From Sulfitobacter sp. M05 (GTDB lineage: Bacteria > Pseudomonadota > Alphaproteobacteria > Rhodobacterales > Rhodobacteraceae): 64,000 nt of DNA. A program made the translations under genes and the position numbers. The stretch covers positions 310,001 to 374,000 of the forward strand of contig NZ_JABEDH010000001.1 in assembly GCF_029285175.1 (NCBI RefSeq), in the 5' to 3' direction. Of this stretch, positions 27,007 to 36,794 are shown in pieces. Each line of letters opens with the position of its first letter. Position 1 is the stretch's first letter. Under the pieces are notes generated by a model. That model did no database searches. It was given only the letters and a program-made list of their open reading frames with translations, and had not been told where the DNA came from.

Positions 27007-29942
27007 GGGTTGCGGGGAAGGGCCTTGTTGATCACGGCGTGCGGGTGCGGTTCCGCTTTGATGGTGTGACCTATCACGGCCACGCGGGGGATACTGTTGC
27101 GTCAGCGTTGTTGGCCAATGGTGTGAACCTGATGGGCCGGTCGTTCAAATATCACCGTCCGCGCGGCGTTCTGACCGCGGGCAGTGAAGAGCCGAATGCG
27201 CTGATTACGGTGGGGGAAGGGGCGCAGGCAGAGCCGAATTTGCGTGCCACACAGGCCGAGATTTACGAGGGAATGGTGGTGCGCAGTCAGAACGCATGGC
27301 CGTCGTTGGCGTTTGACGTGATGGCGGTGAATGATCTGGCGGCCCCTTTTCTGGGGGCGGGTTTTTACTACAAGACTTTCATGTGGCCCAAGAAATTTTG
27401 GGAAGCGATTTATGAGCCGGTGATCCGCAAGGCGGCGGGGCTGGGGGCGCTTTCGGGGCAGAGCAATACGGATACCTATGAAAAGGCCTTTGCGTTTTGT
27501 GATCTGCTGGTGATTGGTGCGGGGCCGACCGGGCTGATGGCGGCGTTGAGCGCAGCGCGCAGTGGTCTGGATGTGATCCTTGCCGATGAAGACAGTTTGA
27601 TGGGCGGGCGGCTGAATAGCGAGACTGGCGCGATTGGCCATCAGCCGGGTGCGGTGTGGGCGGCGCAGGTTGTGACCGAGCTGGCCGCGATGGAAAATGT
27701 GCGGCTGATGTCGCGCACGACGGTTACTGGAGCCTATGATGGGGGCATGTACGGGGCGTTGGAACGGGTCAACCAGCATACCGGACAGCGCACAGGCGGG
27801 GCACCGCTGGAGTGTTTCTGGCGGATTTCGGCGAAACAGTCGGTTCTGGCGGCAGGGGCGATCGAACGGCCTGTGGCATTTCAGAATAACGACCGACCGG
27901 GGATCATGATGGCGGGTGCGGTGCGCAGCTATCTGAACCGCTGGGGGGTGAGTCCGGGCAAGCGGGTTGCCGTTTTTGGGAACAACGATGATGCGCAGCA
28001 AACGGCACGCGATCTGGCAAAGGCCGGTGTGCATGTAGTGGCCTTGATCGACAGCCGTGTTGATGCGGTAGTAAGGGGTGCTGAATTCCCGGTGATCACC
28101 GGCGCGCAAGTGTGTAACTCGGGTGGACGTAAGGCGCTTGAGAGCATCACGTTTCAGCGGGCGTCGGGGCAGAAGGACAGTTTGCAGGTGGATTGTTTGG
28201 CCATGTCGGGGGGGTGGAACCCGACGGTGAACCTGACCTGTCACACCGGTGGACGTCCCACGTGGCGCGAGGATATTCAGGCCTTTGTCCCGACAGCGGG
28301 GGCGGTGGCGGGCTTGCGCGCTGCCGGTGCCTGTAATGGGGTGTTTTCGACACTGGGATGTTTGCAGGATGGTGTTGCCGCGGGCAAAGCTGCGGCAAAG
28401 GCGCTGGGCAAGAAACCGGCGGATGTGGACCTGCCCGTGGCCGAGAATGCGCCTTATCGCATGAGCCCTTTGTGGGCTGTGGCGGGCAAGGGGCGGGCAT
28501 GGTTGGATTTTCAGAACGATGTGTCGGTCAAGGACGTCAAACAGGCGGCGGTCGAGAATTTCAAATCTGTCGAACATATGAAGCGCTATACGACGCAGGG
28601 CATGGCAACGGATCAGGGCAAGAATTCGAACGTGGCCGCTTTGGCGATCTTGGCGGATGCCACAGGGCGCGGGATACCGGAAACCGGAACCACGACATTC
28701 CGCCCGCCATATACGCCGGTCAGTATTGCCGCGATGGGCGCGGGCAGTCAGGGGCACGGGTTTGCGCCGGAACGCTGGACCACGTCCCATCAGGCGACGG
28801 TGGAACGCGGTGCGCCGATGATCGAGGCGGGGCTTTGGTATCGGCCAAGCTATTTCCCGAAGGCGGGGGAGTCGACGTGGCGCGAAAGCTGTGATCGTGA
28901 GGTCGGGTATGTGCGCCGCGCGGTTGGGGTGTGTGATGTCTCGACGCTGGGTAAGATCGACATTCAGGGGCCAGATGCGGCGCAGCTGCTGGATTTTGTC
29001 TATACCAACATGTTTTCGACGCTGAAGGTTGGCCGCGTGCGCTATGGGCTGATGTTGCGCGAAGACGGGCATGTCATGGATGACGGCACCTGTGCGCGGC
29101 TGGGTGCGCAGCATTTTGTCATGACCACCACAACGGCGGCGGCGGGCAATGTCATGCGGCATCTAGAGTTTGTGACCCAATGTCTGCATCCGGAATGGCA
29201 GGTGTCGTTTACATCCGTAACCGAGCAATGGGCGCAGTTCGCGATTGCCGGCCCAAAGGCGCGGGAGGTGCTGAATGGGCTGTTGGACGCACCGATTGAT
29301 GGCGAAAACTGGCCGTTTATGGCCTGTGGTGATGTCCGTGTTGGTGGCGTTGCGGGGCGGTTGTTCCGGATCTCGTTTTCCGGGGAACATGCCTATGAAC
29401 TGGCGGTGCCCTCGCGCTATGGGGCCAGCCTGTTTGACGCATTGATCAAGGCCGCCGAAGCGCTGGGTGGCGGGCCATACGGTATGGAAGCGCTGAATGT
29501 GTTGCGGATCGAAAAAGGGTTCATCACCCATGCCGAGATTGAGGGGCGCGCAACGGCCTTTGATATCGGCATGGGGCGGATGATCTCGGCCAAGAAAGAC
29601 TGTGTTGGCAAGGTCATGGCGGCGCGGGAGGGGCTGGTCGCGGAGGAGCGGCCGCAACTTGTCGGGCTGAAGCCGGTCGCGGTGGACGCAGAGTTGAGCG
29701 CTGGTGCTTTTTTGTTTGATCGCGCGGCGGATGCGGTGCGGGTGAACCATCAGGGGCATGTGTCCTCGGTCGGGTATTCGCCGGAGCTGGGCCATATGAT
29801 CGGGTTGGGGTTCCTGCGGCGCGGGCCTGCGCGGTTGGGCGAGATCGTGCGCCTTGTGGATCACATGCGCGGCATTGAAACCGAAGTCGAGATCTGCAAC
29901 CCGGTGTTTGTGGATGCAGCAGGGGAGCGGGTACGTGGTTGA
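27003..29942 (+). CDS. soxA: Sarcosine oxidase, alpha subunit
   Basis: Large NAD- and folate-binding subunit, 979 residues from the ATG that overlaps the soxD stop. The N-terminal ferredoxin-like part (FRFDGVTYHGHAGDTVASAL) is followed by a dinucleotide fold with VIGAGPTGLMAALSAARSG. A C-terminal aminomethyltransferase (GcvT)-like folate domain spans about 600-979, including GVCDVSTLGKIDIQGPDA. The full length is present, with no frameshift. It forms the operon core with soxB, soxD and soxG and would yield glycine and 5,10-methylenetetrahydrofolate. Confidence 0.96.
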   Translation: MRVAGKGLVDHGVRVRFRFDGVTYHGHAGDTVASALLANGVNLMGRSFKYHRPRGVLTAGSEEPNALITVGEGAQAEPNLRATQAEIYEGMVVRSQNAWPSLAFDVMAVNDLAAPFLGAGFYYKTFMWPKKFWEAIYEPVIRKAAGLGALSGQSNTDTYEKAFAFCDLLVIGAGPTGLMAALSAARSGLDVILADEDSLMGGRLNSETGAIGHQPGAVWAAQVVTELAAMENVRLMSRTTVTGAYDGGMYGALERVNQHTGQRTGGAPLECFWRISAKQSVLAAGAIERPVAFQNNDRPGIMMAGAVRSYLNRWGVSPGKRVAVFGNNDDAQQTARDLAKAGVHVVALIDSRVDAVVRGAEFPVITGAQVCNSGGRKALESITFQRASGQKDSLQVDCLAMSGGWNPTVNLTCHTGGRPTWREDIQAFVPTAGAVAGLRAAGACNGVFSTLGCLQDGVAAGKAAAKALGKKPADVDLPVAENAPYRMSPLWAVAGKGRAWLDFQNDVSVKDVKQAAVENFKSVEHMKRYTTQGMATDQGKNSNVAALAILADATGRGIPETGTTTFRPPYTPVSIAAMGAGSQGHGFAPERWTTSHQATVERGAPMIEAGLWYRPSYFPKAGESTWRESCDREVGYVRRAVGVCDVSTLGKIDIQGPDAAQLLDFVYTNMFSTLKVGRVRYGLMLREDGHVMDDGTCARLGAQHFVMTTTTAAAGNVMRHLEFVTQCLHPEWQVSFTSVTEQWAQFAIAGPKAREVLNGLLDAPIDGENWPFMACGDVRVGGVAGRLFRISFSGEHAYELAVPSRYGASLFDALIKAAEALGGGPYGMEALNVLRIEKGFITHAEIEGRATAFDIGMGRMISAKKDCVGKVMAAREGLVAEERPQLVGLKPVAVDAELSAGAFLFDRAADAVRVNHQGHVSSVGYSPELGHMIGLGFLRRGPARLGEIVRLVDHMRGIETEVEICNPVFVDAAGERVRG

Positions 29943-30477
29943 ATTGAAAGAACGAAGTGCCTGCGCCGGGCTGGTGCCCCTGCGCTTGGGCAGTGTCACG
30001 GTTGACGAGGTTGCACCGGAGCGGATGACCTCGCTTTCGGCCTATGGTGACACCGCCGCATTGTCGGCAGCGCTGGAACAGGCCCATGGGGTGAAACTGC
30101 CAGCGGCGGGGCGTAGCACTGGCAAGGGCGGTCTGCGCTGCCTGTGGTTCGGGCGTGGCGAGGTCATGTTGATCGGTGCTGAACCGGATGCGGCGCTGGC
30201 AGAGCATGCGGCACTGGTGGATCAATCCGACGCTTGGGCGGTGGTCAGTATCAGCGGTGCGGGCGTAGAGGATGTGTTGGCGCGGCTGGTGCCGCTGGAC
30301 CTGCGGGCGGGCAGTTTCAAACGCGGCCATACGGCGCGCAGTCAGCTGGGGCATATGAACGCCTCAATCACACGGACCGGGCCGGATGGGTTTCAGGTTA
30401 TGGTGTTCCGTTCGATGGCCGGCACCTTATTGCACGATTTGAAACAGGCTATGGCGGCGGTGGCGTCACGGGGGTAA
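29935..30477 (+). CDS. soxG: Sarcosine oxidase, gamma subunit
   Basis: Structural gamma subunit of heterotetrameric sarcosine oxidase, 180 residues. I place the start at the GTG at 29935, which has AGGGGAG upstream and overlaps the soxA stop by eight bases. The sequence has the weakly conserved SoxG pattern, with WVVVSISG-like and RGHTARSQLGHMN segments late in the protein. It is the last sox gene; a small exported-protein gene follows. Confidence 0.92.
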   Translation: MVELKERSACAGLVPLRLGSVTVDEVAPERMTSLSAYGDTAALSAALEQAHGVKLPAAGRSTGKGGLRCLWFGRGEVMLIGAEPDAALAEHAALVDQSDAWAVVSISGAGVEDVLARLVPLDLRAGSFKRGHTARSQLGHMNASITRTGPDGFQVMVFRSMAGTLLHDLKQAMAAVASRG

Positions 30478-30515
30478 CCTTTGGCGCAATCGAATCTGAC
30501 AGGATGGTTTCAAGT

Positions 30516-30824
30516 ATGACACGTGTATTGGTTCTGGCTGCTGTTGCGGCGGCATCGTTTTCCCTGCCGGTTTGGGCGCAGGACGCCGCCAAGGTTGAAA
30601 GCTGTGGCCATCAGGCCAGCGTTGTGGCAGCGATCCAGCAGGCGCGGCTGGACCGTGTGAAGGAACGTAAGGTGCAGGCGCATGTGCTTGAAAACGCCAC
30701 ATGGCCCGAGAATTTCAACACCGCCATCCCGTTGTTGACCCCATGGGTTTACGAGATGAAAATGCGCGACATCCGTAAAAAGAACCTTGCCGAGGCTTGG
30801 ACGGAGCTGTGCTTGCAGCAATAA
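30516..30824 (+). CDS. Small exported protein of unknown function
   Basis: 102-residue protein with a clear Sec signal peptide (cleavage near VWAQDA). The helical mature part is rich in Ala, Glu, Lys and Arg and has two cysteines (CGHQ and TELCLQQ) that could pair. The ATG at 30516 has AGGATGG eight bases upstream; an ATG at 30504 is in frame. No family recognised. It lies between soxG and dnaG on the same strand. Confidence 0.75.
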   Translation: MTRVLVLAAVAAASFSLPVWAQDAAKVESCGHQASVVAAIQQARLDRVKERKVQAHVLENATWPENFNTAIPLLTPWVYEMKMRDIRKKNLAEAWTELCLQQ

Positions 30825-30872
30825 GCGGCGCGCCATATGGACTTCGACGCACGCCGTCCGATATAAAGACGC

Positions 30873-32840
30873 ATGAGCCTTCCACCCGGATTTTTAGACG
30901 AATTACGCACAAGGTCGAGCCTGTCACAGGTGGTCGGGCGTAAAGTCACGTGGGATCCACGCAAGTCCAATCAGGGCAAGGGCGATATGTGGGCCCCATG
31001 CCCGTTTCATCAAGAAAAATCTGCCAGTTTCCATGTCGATGACCGTAAGGGATTCTATTACTGCTTTGGCTGCCACGCCAAGGGTGATGCGATTTCATTC
31101 GTGCGTGAGACGGAGAATGTCGGCTTTATGGAAGCTGTGGAGATTTTGGCGCGCGAGGCGGGGATGCCTGTGCCGAAACAGGACCCGCAGGCGCAGGCAA
31201 AAGCCGACAAACGGACCGAGCTGGCCGATGTGATGGAGCTGGCGGTGCGGTGGTTCCGTTTGCAGTTAAAGACCAACGCAGGCGCGGATGCGCGGGCCTA
31301 TCTGACAAAGCGCGGTTTGGATGACGCAGCACTTGAACGATGGGAAATCGGATTTGCGCCAGACACATGGCAGGGGCTGTGGGACGCGCTGAAGGGCAAG
31401 GACATTGACGACAAGCTGATCCTCGGTGCGGGGCTGGGCAAGCCGTCGACCAGAGGCGGCAAACCTTATGATACGTTTCGCGGTCGGATCATGTTTCCCA
31501 TTCGCGATGCAAGGGGGCGGGCGATTGCCTTTGGCGGGCGTGCGATGGACCCGAACGACAACGCAAAATATTTGAATTCTCCCGAGACAGAGTTGTTTGA
31601 CAAGGGGCGCAGTCTTTACAATGTGAAGGAGGCCCGCACTGCGGCGGGCAAGGGGCAGCCCTTGCTGGTGGCCGAGGGCTATATGGACGTGATTGCGCTG
31701 CAACAGGCCGGATTTGAGGCGGCGGTGGCCCCTCTGGGTACGGCCATCACGGAAAACCAGCTGGCCATGCTGTGGCGGATTGATCCCGAGCCGGTGATCA
31801 CGCTGGACGGTGATACGGCGGGACAACGCGCGGCGTTGCGGTTGATTGATCTGGCATTGCCTTTGATCGAGGCGGGCAAATCTCTGCGCTTTGCGATGAT
31901 GCCGGAAGGGCAGGACCCGGATGATCTGTTGAAATCTGCTGGCAAGGGGGCGTTTCAAAAGCTGATCGACGGGGCGGTGCCGATGGTACAGCTGCTGTGG
32001 CAGCGCGAGACCGAGGGCAAGGTGTTTGACAGCCCCGAACGCAAGGCCGCACTGGACAAGGCGTTGCGCGAAAAGATCAAACTTATTCAAGACCCGTCGA
32101 TCCGCAGCCATTATGGGCAGGAAATCAAAGACCTGCGCTGGAAGCTGTTCCGTCCGCAAACCGGTGGACGGACGGCCGTGGCGCGCGGCAACAGCGGGAA
32201 ATGGGGCAAGGAGCCGCCCTATAAGGCCAGCCATACGGCAAAGTCCTCCATATTGGTGGCGGGCGCGGATGCAGGCATGACCGAGTACCTGCGCGAGGCG
32301 GTGATCTTGGCCGCACTGACCACCAATCCGCAGATTATCGAGGAGTTTGAAAGCGGGTTGGAGGGGATGACCTGTGTCGACCAGACACATCGAAGGTTGC
32401 GCGATGTGATGCTGCGTCATGCTCATGCCGGCCCGGAGATGTTGCGCGAAAAGATTTACGGCGCACTGGGAAGCGATGCCCTTGAAAATCTGGTCTCGCA
32501 GCGCCACGTAGCCATTACACCCTGCATCCGGAACCCTGGCGACGCCGAGATGGCCAGCCTGACGGTTGCCGAAGAACTGGCGAAGCTTGAAGCGGCCCGC
32601 GGGTTGAACGCCGAGATCGCCGAAGCGGTCGAAGACCTGAACGGGGTTGCGGACGAGGGGGTGACGTGGCGGTTGTCAGAGGCGGCACGTGCGGCCAATG
32701 AGGCCAGCCGTGCAGCGCATGGGGAATCGGTAGAATATCTGGTGGGCGACAATGGGGCCCATATTGATAAAGACGAACGTAGCGCATTGGATTCGTTGAT
32801 TGAAAAGATCAATTTGAGCAAATCCAAGGACGATGGTTGA
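30873..32840 (+). CDS. dnaG: DNA primase
   Basis: Makes RNA primers for DNA replication. The 655-residue protein has the CHC2 zinc site (C43, H46, C64, C67) and the TOPRIM core with LLVAEGYMDVIALQQ and ITLDGDTAGQRAA. The C-terminal helicase-interaction domain is about 200 residues long. Bacterial dnaG is commonly followed by rpoD, and that order is kept here, though rpsU is missing upstream. The gap to rpoD holds two hairpins. Confidence 0.97.
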   Translation: MSLPPGFLDELRTRSSLSQVVGRKVTWDPRKSNQGKGDMWAPCPFHQEKSASFHVDDRKGFYYCFGCHAKGDAISFVRETENVGFMEAVEILAREAGMPVPKQDPQAQAKADKRTELADVMELAVRWFRLQLKTNAGADARAYLTKRGLDDAALERWEIGFAPDTWQGLWDALKGKDIDDKLILGAGLGKPSTRGGKPYDTFRGRIMFPIRDARGRAIAFGGRAMDPNDNAKYLNSPETELFDKGRSLYNVKEARTAAGKGQPLLVAEGYMDVIALQQAGFEAAVAPLGTAITENQLAMLWRIDPEPVITLDGDTAGQRAALRLIDLALPLIEAGKSLRFAMMPEGQDPDDLLKSAGKGAFQKLIDGAVPMVQLLWQRETEGKVFDSPERKAALDKALREKIKLIQDPSIRSHYGQEIKDLRWKLFRPQTGGRTAVARGNSGKWGKEPPYKASHTAKSSILVAGADAGMTEYLREAVILAALTTNPQIIEEFESGLEGMTCVDQTHRRLRDVMLRHAHAGPEMLREKIYGALGSDALENLVSQRHVAITPCIRNPGDAEMASLTVAEELAKLEAARGLNAEIAEAVEDLNGVADEGVTWRLSEAARAANEASRAAHGESVEYLVGDNGAHIDKDERSALDSLIEKINLSKSKDDG

Positions 32841-32898
32841 AGGACAAAGGGAGCCGAAAGTGATCTTTTGGCAGGCACTTTAGGAAAAAGCAGGATAT

Positions 32899-32948
32899 CG
32901 GGTTTAAGAATCACGCCGAAACCCGCATGATTCGTCGAAAACGAATCA
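32899..32948 (+). promoter_or_regulatory. Two consecutive hairpins in the dnaG-rpoD gap
   Basis: The first is CGGGTTT/AAACCCG (7 bp, 13-base loop, 32899-32925). The second is TGATTCGT/ACGAATCA (8 bp, loop CGAAA, 32928-32948). They lie 40 bases before the rpoD start and could act in termination, mRNA processing or rpoD translation control. Confidence 0.5.
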
Positions 32949-32987
32949 CAGCCCACCGATTCGCGCGTTTGCGCTGGAAGGACTTAC

Positions 32988-34976
32988 ATGGCCGCGAAAG
33001 ACACCAACGAAGACACTAAGCGCGAAGAAGGCGACAACGGCCACTCTTTGGATATGAGCCAGGCCGCCGTCAAAAAGATGATCTCGGAGGCGCGCGAGAA
33101 GGGTTACATCACCTATGGTCAGTTGAACACGGTGCTGCCCCCTGATCAGGTTGGATCTGAGCAAATCGAAGACGTGATGTCGATGCTGTCCGAAATGGGC
33201 ATTAACATCATCGAAGACGAGGACGCCGAGGAAGAGGAAGCCAAAGGCGGCACCGAACTGGCGACCACGGATGGTCCGAAGGAAGTTGCGCTGTCCGCGG
33301 GCACCTCGGAGAAGCTGGACCGCACGGATGATCCGGTACGGATGTACCTGCGTGAAATGGGCTCGGTCGAGCTGCTGTCGCGTGAAGGTGAGATTGCGAT
33401 TGCCAAGCGTATCGAGGCTGGCCGCAACACCATGATCGCGGGCCTGTGCGAAAGCCCGTTGACCTTCCAGGCGATTACCATCTGGCGCGACGAACTTTTG
33501 TCCGAAGATATTCTGCTGCGCGATGTGATTGACCTTGAGGCGACCTTTGGTGACCAGATGGGCGAAGACGGTGAAACCACGCCGGTTGTGCCGGCAGTCG
33601 GGGGCGTGAGCGAAACCAAGAGCGAAGAGCAGAAACAGGAACTCGACGCTGACGGCAACCCGATCACCACAGACGATGACGATGACGATGATGACGAACA
33701 GGCCAACATGTCGCTGGCCGCGATGGAAGCTGCGCTGAAGCCGCAGGTTCTGGAAGCGCTGGACATCATCGCTGACGATTACGCCAAGCTGAGCGAAATG
33801 CAGGACAGCCGGATTTCCGCGACGTTGAATGAAGACAATTCATTCACCAAAAAGCAGGAAGACAAATACCAGAAACTGCGTGCCGAGATTGTGTTGCTGG
33901 TCAACGAATTGCACCTGCACAACAATCGTATCGAAGCTTTGATTGACCAGCTTTACGGCATCAACCGCCGGATCATGCAGATCGACTCTTCTATGGTCAA
34001 ACTCGCGGATCAGGCGCGCATCAACCGCAAGGAATTTGTCGACTCCTATCGCGGCTACGAGCTTGATCCCAACTGGATGGAGCGGATGGCCGAAAAGCCG
34101 GGGCGTGGCTGGGCCATGTTCATCGAAAAATCTACTGACAAAGTGGAAGCTCTGCGCGCGGATATGGCGCAGGTCGGCCAATATGTCGGTCTGGACATCC
34201 CTGAGTTCCGACGCATCGTACAGCAGGTTCAGAAGGGCGAGAAAGAAGCCCGTCAGGCCAAGAAAGAGATGGTCGAGGCGAACCTGCGTCTGGTTATCTC
34301 GATTGCCAAAAAATACACCAACCGCGGATTGCAGTTCCTTGATCTTATTCAAGAAGGGAACATCGGCCTGATGAAAGCCGTTGATAAGTTCGAATACCGT
34401 CGGGGGTATAAATTCTCGACCTATGCGACATGGTGGATCCGTCAGGCGATCACCCGTTCGATTGCCGATCAGGCGCGTACGATCCGTATTCCGGTTCATA
34501 TGATCGAAACCATCAACAAGCTGGTGCGCACGGGCCGCCAGATGCTGCACGAGATTGGCCGCGAGCCGACGCCGGAAGAATTGGCCGAAAAGTTGCAGAT
34601 GCCTTTGGAAAAGGTCCGCAAGGTGATGAAAATCGCCAAGGAGCCTATTTCACTGGAAACTCCGATTGGCGACGAGGAAGACAGCCAGCTGGGCGATTTC
34701 ATCGAGGACAAGAATGCCGTGCTGCCTTTGGACAGCGCCATTCAGGAAAACCTCAAGGAAACCACCACGCGTGTTTTGGCCTCGCTTACGCCGCGTGAGG
34801 AACGTGTGCTGCGTATGCGTTTCGGCATCGGTATGAACACCGATCACACATTGGAAGAAGTCGGCCAGCAGTTCAGCGTAACGCGCGAACGTATTCGCCA
34901 GATCGAAGCCAAAGCGTTGCGCAAGCTCAAGCACCCAAGCCGGTCGCGCAAGCTGCGTTCGTTCCTCGATCAGTGA
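32988..34976 (+). CDS. rpoD: RNA polymerase primary sigma factor (sigma-70)
   Basis: Housekeeping sigma factor, 662 residues. Region 1.1 (about 15-80), region 1.2 with [22 protein letters not shown], and a long non-conserved acidic region containing a run of aspartates ([10 protein letters not shown] near 228) are visible. Region 2.4 reads [21 protein letters not shown]. Region 3 and region 4 follow, with the helix-turn-helix in [29 protein letters not shown]. All functional parts are intact. A strong terminator follows the gene, so dnaG-rpoD ends there. Confidence 0.98.
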   Translation: MAAKDTNEDTKREEGDNGHSLDMSQAAVKKMISEAREKGYITYGQLNTVLPPDQVGSEQIEDVMSMLSEMGINIIEDEDAEEEEAKGGTELATTDGPKEVALSAGTSEKLDRTDDPVRMYLREMGSVELLSREGEIAIAKRIEAGRNTMIAGLCESPLTFQAITIWRDELLSEDILLRDVIDLEATFGDQMGEDGETTPVVPAVGGVSETKSEEQKQELDADGNPITTDDDDDDDDEQANMSLAAMEAALKPQVLEALDIIADDYAKLSEMQDSRISATLNEDNSFTKKQEDKYQKLRAEIVLLVNELHLHNNRIEALIDQLYGINRRIMQIDSSMVKLADQARINRKEFVDSYRGYELDPNWMERMAEKPGRGWAMFIEKSTDKVEALRADMAQVGQYVGLDIPEFRRIVQQVQKGEKEARQAKKEMVEANLRLVISIAKKYTNRGLQFLDLIQEGNIGLMKAVDKFEYRRGYKFSTYATWWIRQAITRSIADQARTIRIPVHMIETINKLVRTGRQMLHEIGREPTPEELAEKLQMPLEKVRKVMKIAKEPISLETPIGDEEDSQLGDFIEDKNAVLPLDSAIQENLKETTTRVLASLTPREERVLRMRFGIGMNTDHTLEEVGQQFSVTRERIRQIEAKALRKLKHPSRSRKLRSFLDQ

Positions 34977-35001
34977 TCTGATTGTTGCTGCAATAATATC
35001 A

Positions 35002-35028
35002 GGGCTGTCCGAAGGGGCGGCCCTTTTT
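35002..35028 (+). terminator. Rho-independent terminator of rpoD
   Basis: A 9-bp stem GGGCTGTCC/GGGCGGCCC (with two G-T pairs) and a GAAG loop is followed by TTTTT. It begins 26 bases after the rpoD stop codon. Confidence 0.85.
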
Positions 35029-35109
35029 CGTTTGCCGCGCACGGGCTCGTGATTTTACCCTGCGGTTGAAACGCTTTAGTTTGGTATTCAAATTCCCGGA
35101 GGACTCCCC

Positions 35110-35538
35110 ATGCGACGTTTATGCCTTTCCCTGATATGTGCGGCCCTGCCGCTGCCGGCACTGGCGCAATCCTATCTTGCGGTGAACCGATTGACTGTTG
35201 TGCCGGTCAGCGCAACCGCTTTCGAGGTGATCGAGGGCCGTGGAGAAGGCGCGCGCGGCATGTGGTGTGCGGCGGCCGATTACGTGCTGAACGGACAGCG
35301 GCAGGCCAGCAACCAGCGGCTGTATGTCCAAACCCCGCGTGGCCCCTCTGTCACGGTGGCGGGACGCAAGGGTGCGGTGTTCACTTTGGATGCGGGTTCC
35401 TTGCCGGATGGTCCGAAACGATCCTTTTCGGTCACTGTTTCTACCGCCGGTGTGGGGTTGCCGTTGGCCCATGCCATACAGTTTTGCAAGGATTATCAGA
35501 TCGAATTGCAGGACATCCTCTTGCGCCGCGTCGATTGA
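35110..35538 (+). CDS. Small periplasmic protein of unknown function
   Basis: 142 residues with a signal peptide (RRLCLSLICAALPLPALAQ) and a mature domain of alternating strands. Two cysteines (MWCAAADY and IQFCKDYQ) could form a disulfide. A GGAGGA site precedes the ATG. The FEVIEGRGEGARGMWCAAADYVL segment resembles small exported proteins seen only in Rhodobacteraceae, but no function is known. It lies in its own unit after the rpoD terminator. Confidence 0.78.
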   Translation: MRRLCLSLICAALPLPALAQSYLAVNRLTVVPVSATAFEVIEGRGEGARGMWCAAADYVLNGQRQASNQRLYVQTPRGPSVTVAGRKGAVFTLDAGSLPDGPKRSFSVTVSTAGVGLPLAHAIQFCKDYQIELQDILLRRVD

Positions 35539-35610
35539 TACAGCGGCCCACGTGCAGCCCCATAAGCAGAGGTGATGCTGTAGGCTTTGGGGTGGTATCT
35601 GGCTTTGGGT

Positions 35611-35634
35611 TGCACCCCTTTGTGCGGGGGTGCA
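35611..35634 (+). promoter_or_regulatory. Hairpin directly before the yjbQ start
   Basis: A perfect 8-bp stem TGCACCCC/GGGGTGCA with an 8-base loop ends 10 bases before the ATG at 35645. It buries the GGGG that could act as the ribosome site. It may control translation or terminate the upstream transcript. Confidence 0.5.
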
Positions 35635-35644
35635 GATTGGCCTG

Positions 35645-36061
35645 ATGCAAACCAGTTTCCAGATCGCGACCCGCGCACAAGGGTTATATGAATTCACCGG
35701 GGATGTGGCCGGTTGGTTGGCGGGGCAGGGCGACGGTCTGCTGACGTTGATGGTGCGTCACACGTCGGCATCACTGTTGATTCAGGAAAATGCTGACCCC
35801 GAAGTGCAGGTTGATCTGCTGGCCTATTTCCAGCGGTTGGTGCCGCCGACAACGGACCCCGCCATGCGCTATCTGACCCACACCTATGAGGGGCCGGACG
35901 ATATGCCCGGGCATATCAAGGCGGCGATGCTGCCGGTCAGCCTGTCGATCCCTGTGATGCAAGGCCAGATGCGTTTGGGACGTTGGCAGGGGATATTCCT
36001 GTTTGAACACCGGGATGCGCCGCACACCCGCAGTGTTGCCGCCCATTTCGCTGCGGATTAA
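35645..36061 (+). CDS. YjbQ/UPF0047 family protein (secondary thiamine-phosphate synthase type)
   Basis: 138-residue protein of the YjbQ family, whose E. coli member has weak thiamine-phosphate synthase activity. Typical are the TLMVRHTSASLLIQENADPEV block, the TYEGPDDMPGHIKAAML block and the final GTWQGIFLFEHRD-like stretch (RWQGIFLFEHRDAPHTR), with the metal-binding histidines present. The start is taken at the ATG at 35645, which gives the family N-terminus QTSFQIATR; a GTG 15 bases earlier is in frame. The real metabolic role is unsettled. Confidence 0.88.
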   Translation: MQTSFQIATRAQGLYEFTGDVAGWLAGQGDGLLTLMVRHTSASLLIQENADPEVQVDLLAYFQRLVPPTTDPAMRYLTHTYEGPDDMPGHIKAAMLPVSLSIPVMQGQMRLGRWQGIFLFEHRDAPHTRSVAAHFAAD

Positions 36062-36253
36062 AGTGTCCGGTCTTTAACCTGAGCCATCATATATCGCTTT
36101 TCGCGTTCGACCAAAGGGAGAGGCAGCGAAAGCGATTCATGTTTATGGCGGAACGCTCTAATTGCAGGCTGGCGCGGTGGCGTTGCCGACAAGACTCAGC
36201 GCCACCCCCAAGATATTGCGGGACAATTCGCCCCTACCCAAAACCTCGCGGCT

Positions 36254-36278
36254 CCCCTATACCTATAGGTAAATGGGG
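36254..36278. promoter_or_regulatory. Palindrome upstream of nrdR
   Basis: A perfect 12-base palindrome TACCTATAGGTA (36260-36271) sits inside flanking CCCC and GGGG, 48 bases before the nrdR ATG. This looks like an operator for a dimeric regulator or a small hairpin. It does not match the NrdR box that I know. Confidence 0.45.
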
Positions 36279-36326
36279 GACACACCCCACAAGTGCGGTT
36301 GAAAAGAGAGAAAAGGGGGACGGCCC

Positions 36327-36794
36327 ATGCGCTGCCCGTTTTGCGGAAATATTGACACTCAGGTAAAAGACAGCCGTCCGGCCGAGGATCATGTGTCGAT
36401 CAGGCGCAGACGTTTTTGCCCTGCCTGTGGCGGTCGGTTTACAACTTACGAGCGGGTTCAGCTGCGCGATCTGGTGGTGATCAAGACCTCCGGCAAACGC
36501 GAAGATTTCGACCGTGATAAACTGGAGCGTTCGATCCGTATCTCGATGCAGAAACGTCCGATCGACCCCGAACGTATCGACCAGATGATCAGTGGCATCG
36601 TGCGCCGGCTGGAAAGCATGGGCGAGACCGACATCGGATCGAAGCAGATTGGCGAGATCGTGATGGAGGCACTGGCGCGGATTGATACCGTTGCCTATGT
36701 GCGTTTTGCCAGTGTTTACAAGAACTTCCAGGCGGCGGATGATTTTGACAAATTCGTTCAGGAACTGCGCCCCGATCAACCGTCAGACGATTGA
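36327..36794 (+). CDS. nrdR: Transcriptional repressor NrdR
   Basis: Represses ribonucleotide reductase genes in response to bound ATP/dATP. The 155-residue protein has the zinc ribbon (C3, C6, C31, C34) and an ATP-cone domain (about 46-136, starting [21 protein letters not shown]). Both parts are intact. The next gene, ribD, starts at a TTG that overlaps the nrdR stop. The usual upstream glyA is not here. Confidence 0.97.
   Translation: MRCPFCGNIDTQVKDSRPAEDHVSIRRRRFCPACGGRFTTYERVQLRDLVVIKTSGKREDFDRDKLERSIRISMQKRPIDPERIDQMISGIVRRLESMGETDIGSKQIGEIVMEALARIDTVAYVRFASVYKNFQAADDFDKFVQELRPDQPSDD

Noticed and set aside
27102..29162. 686-codon open frame on the minus strand
   Set aside because: It is antisense to soxA, which has full family motifs; the antisense product is Arg/His/Pro-rich without domains.
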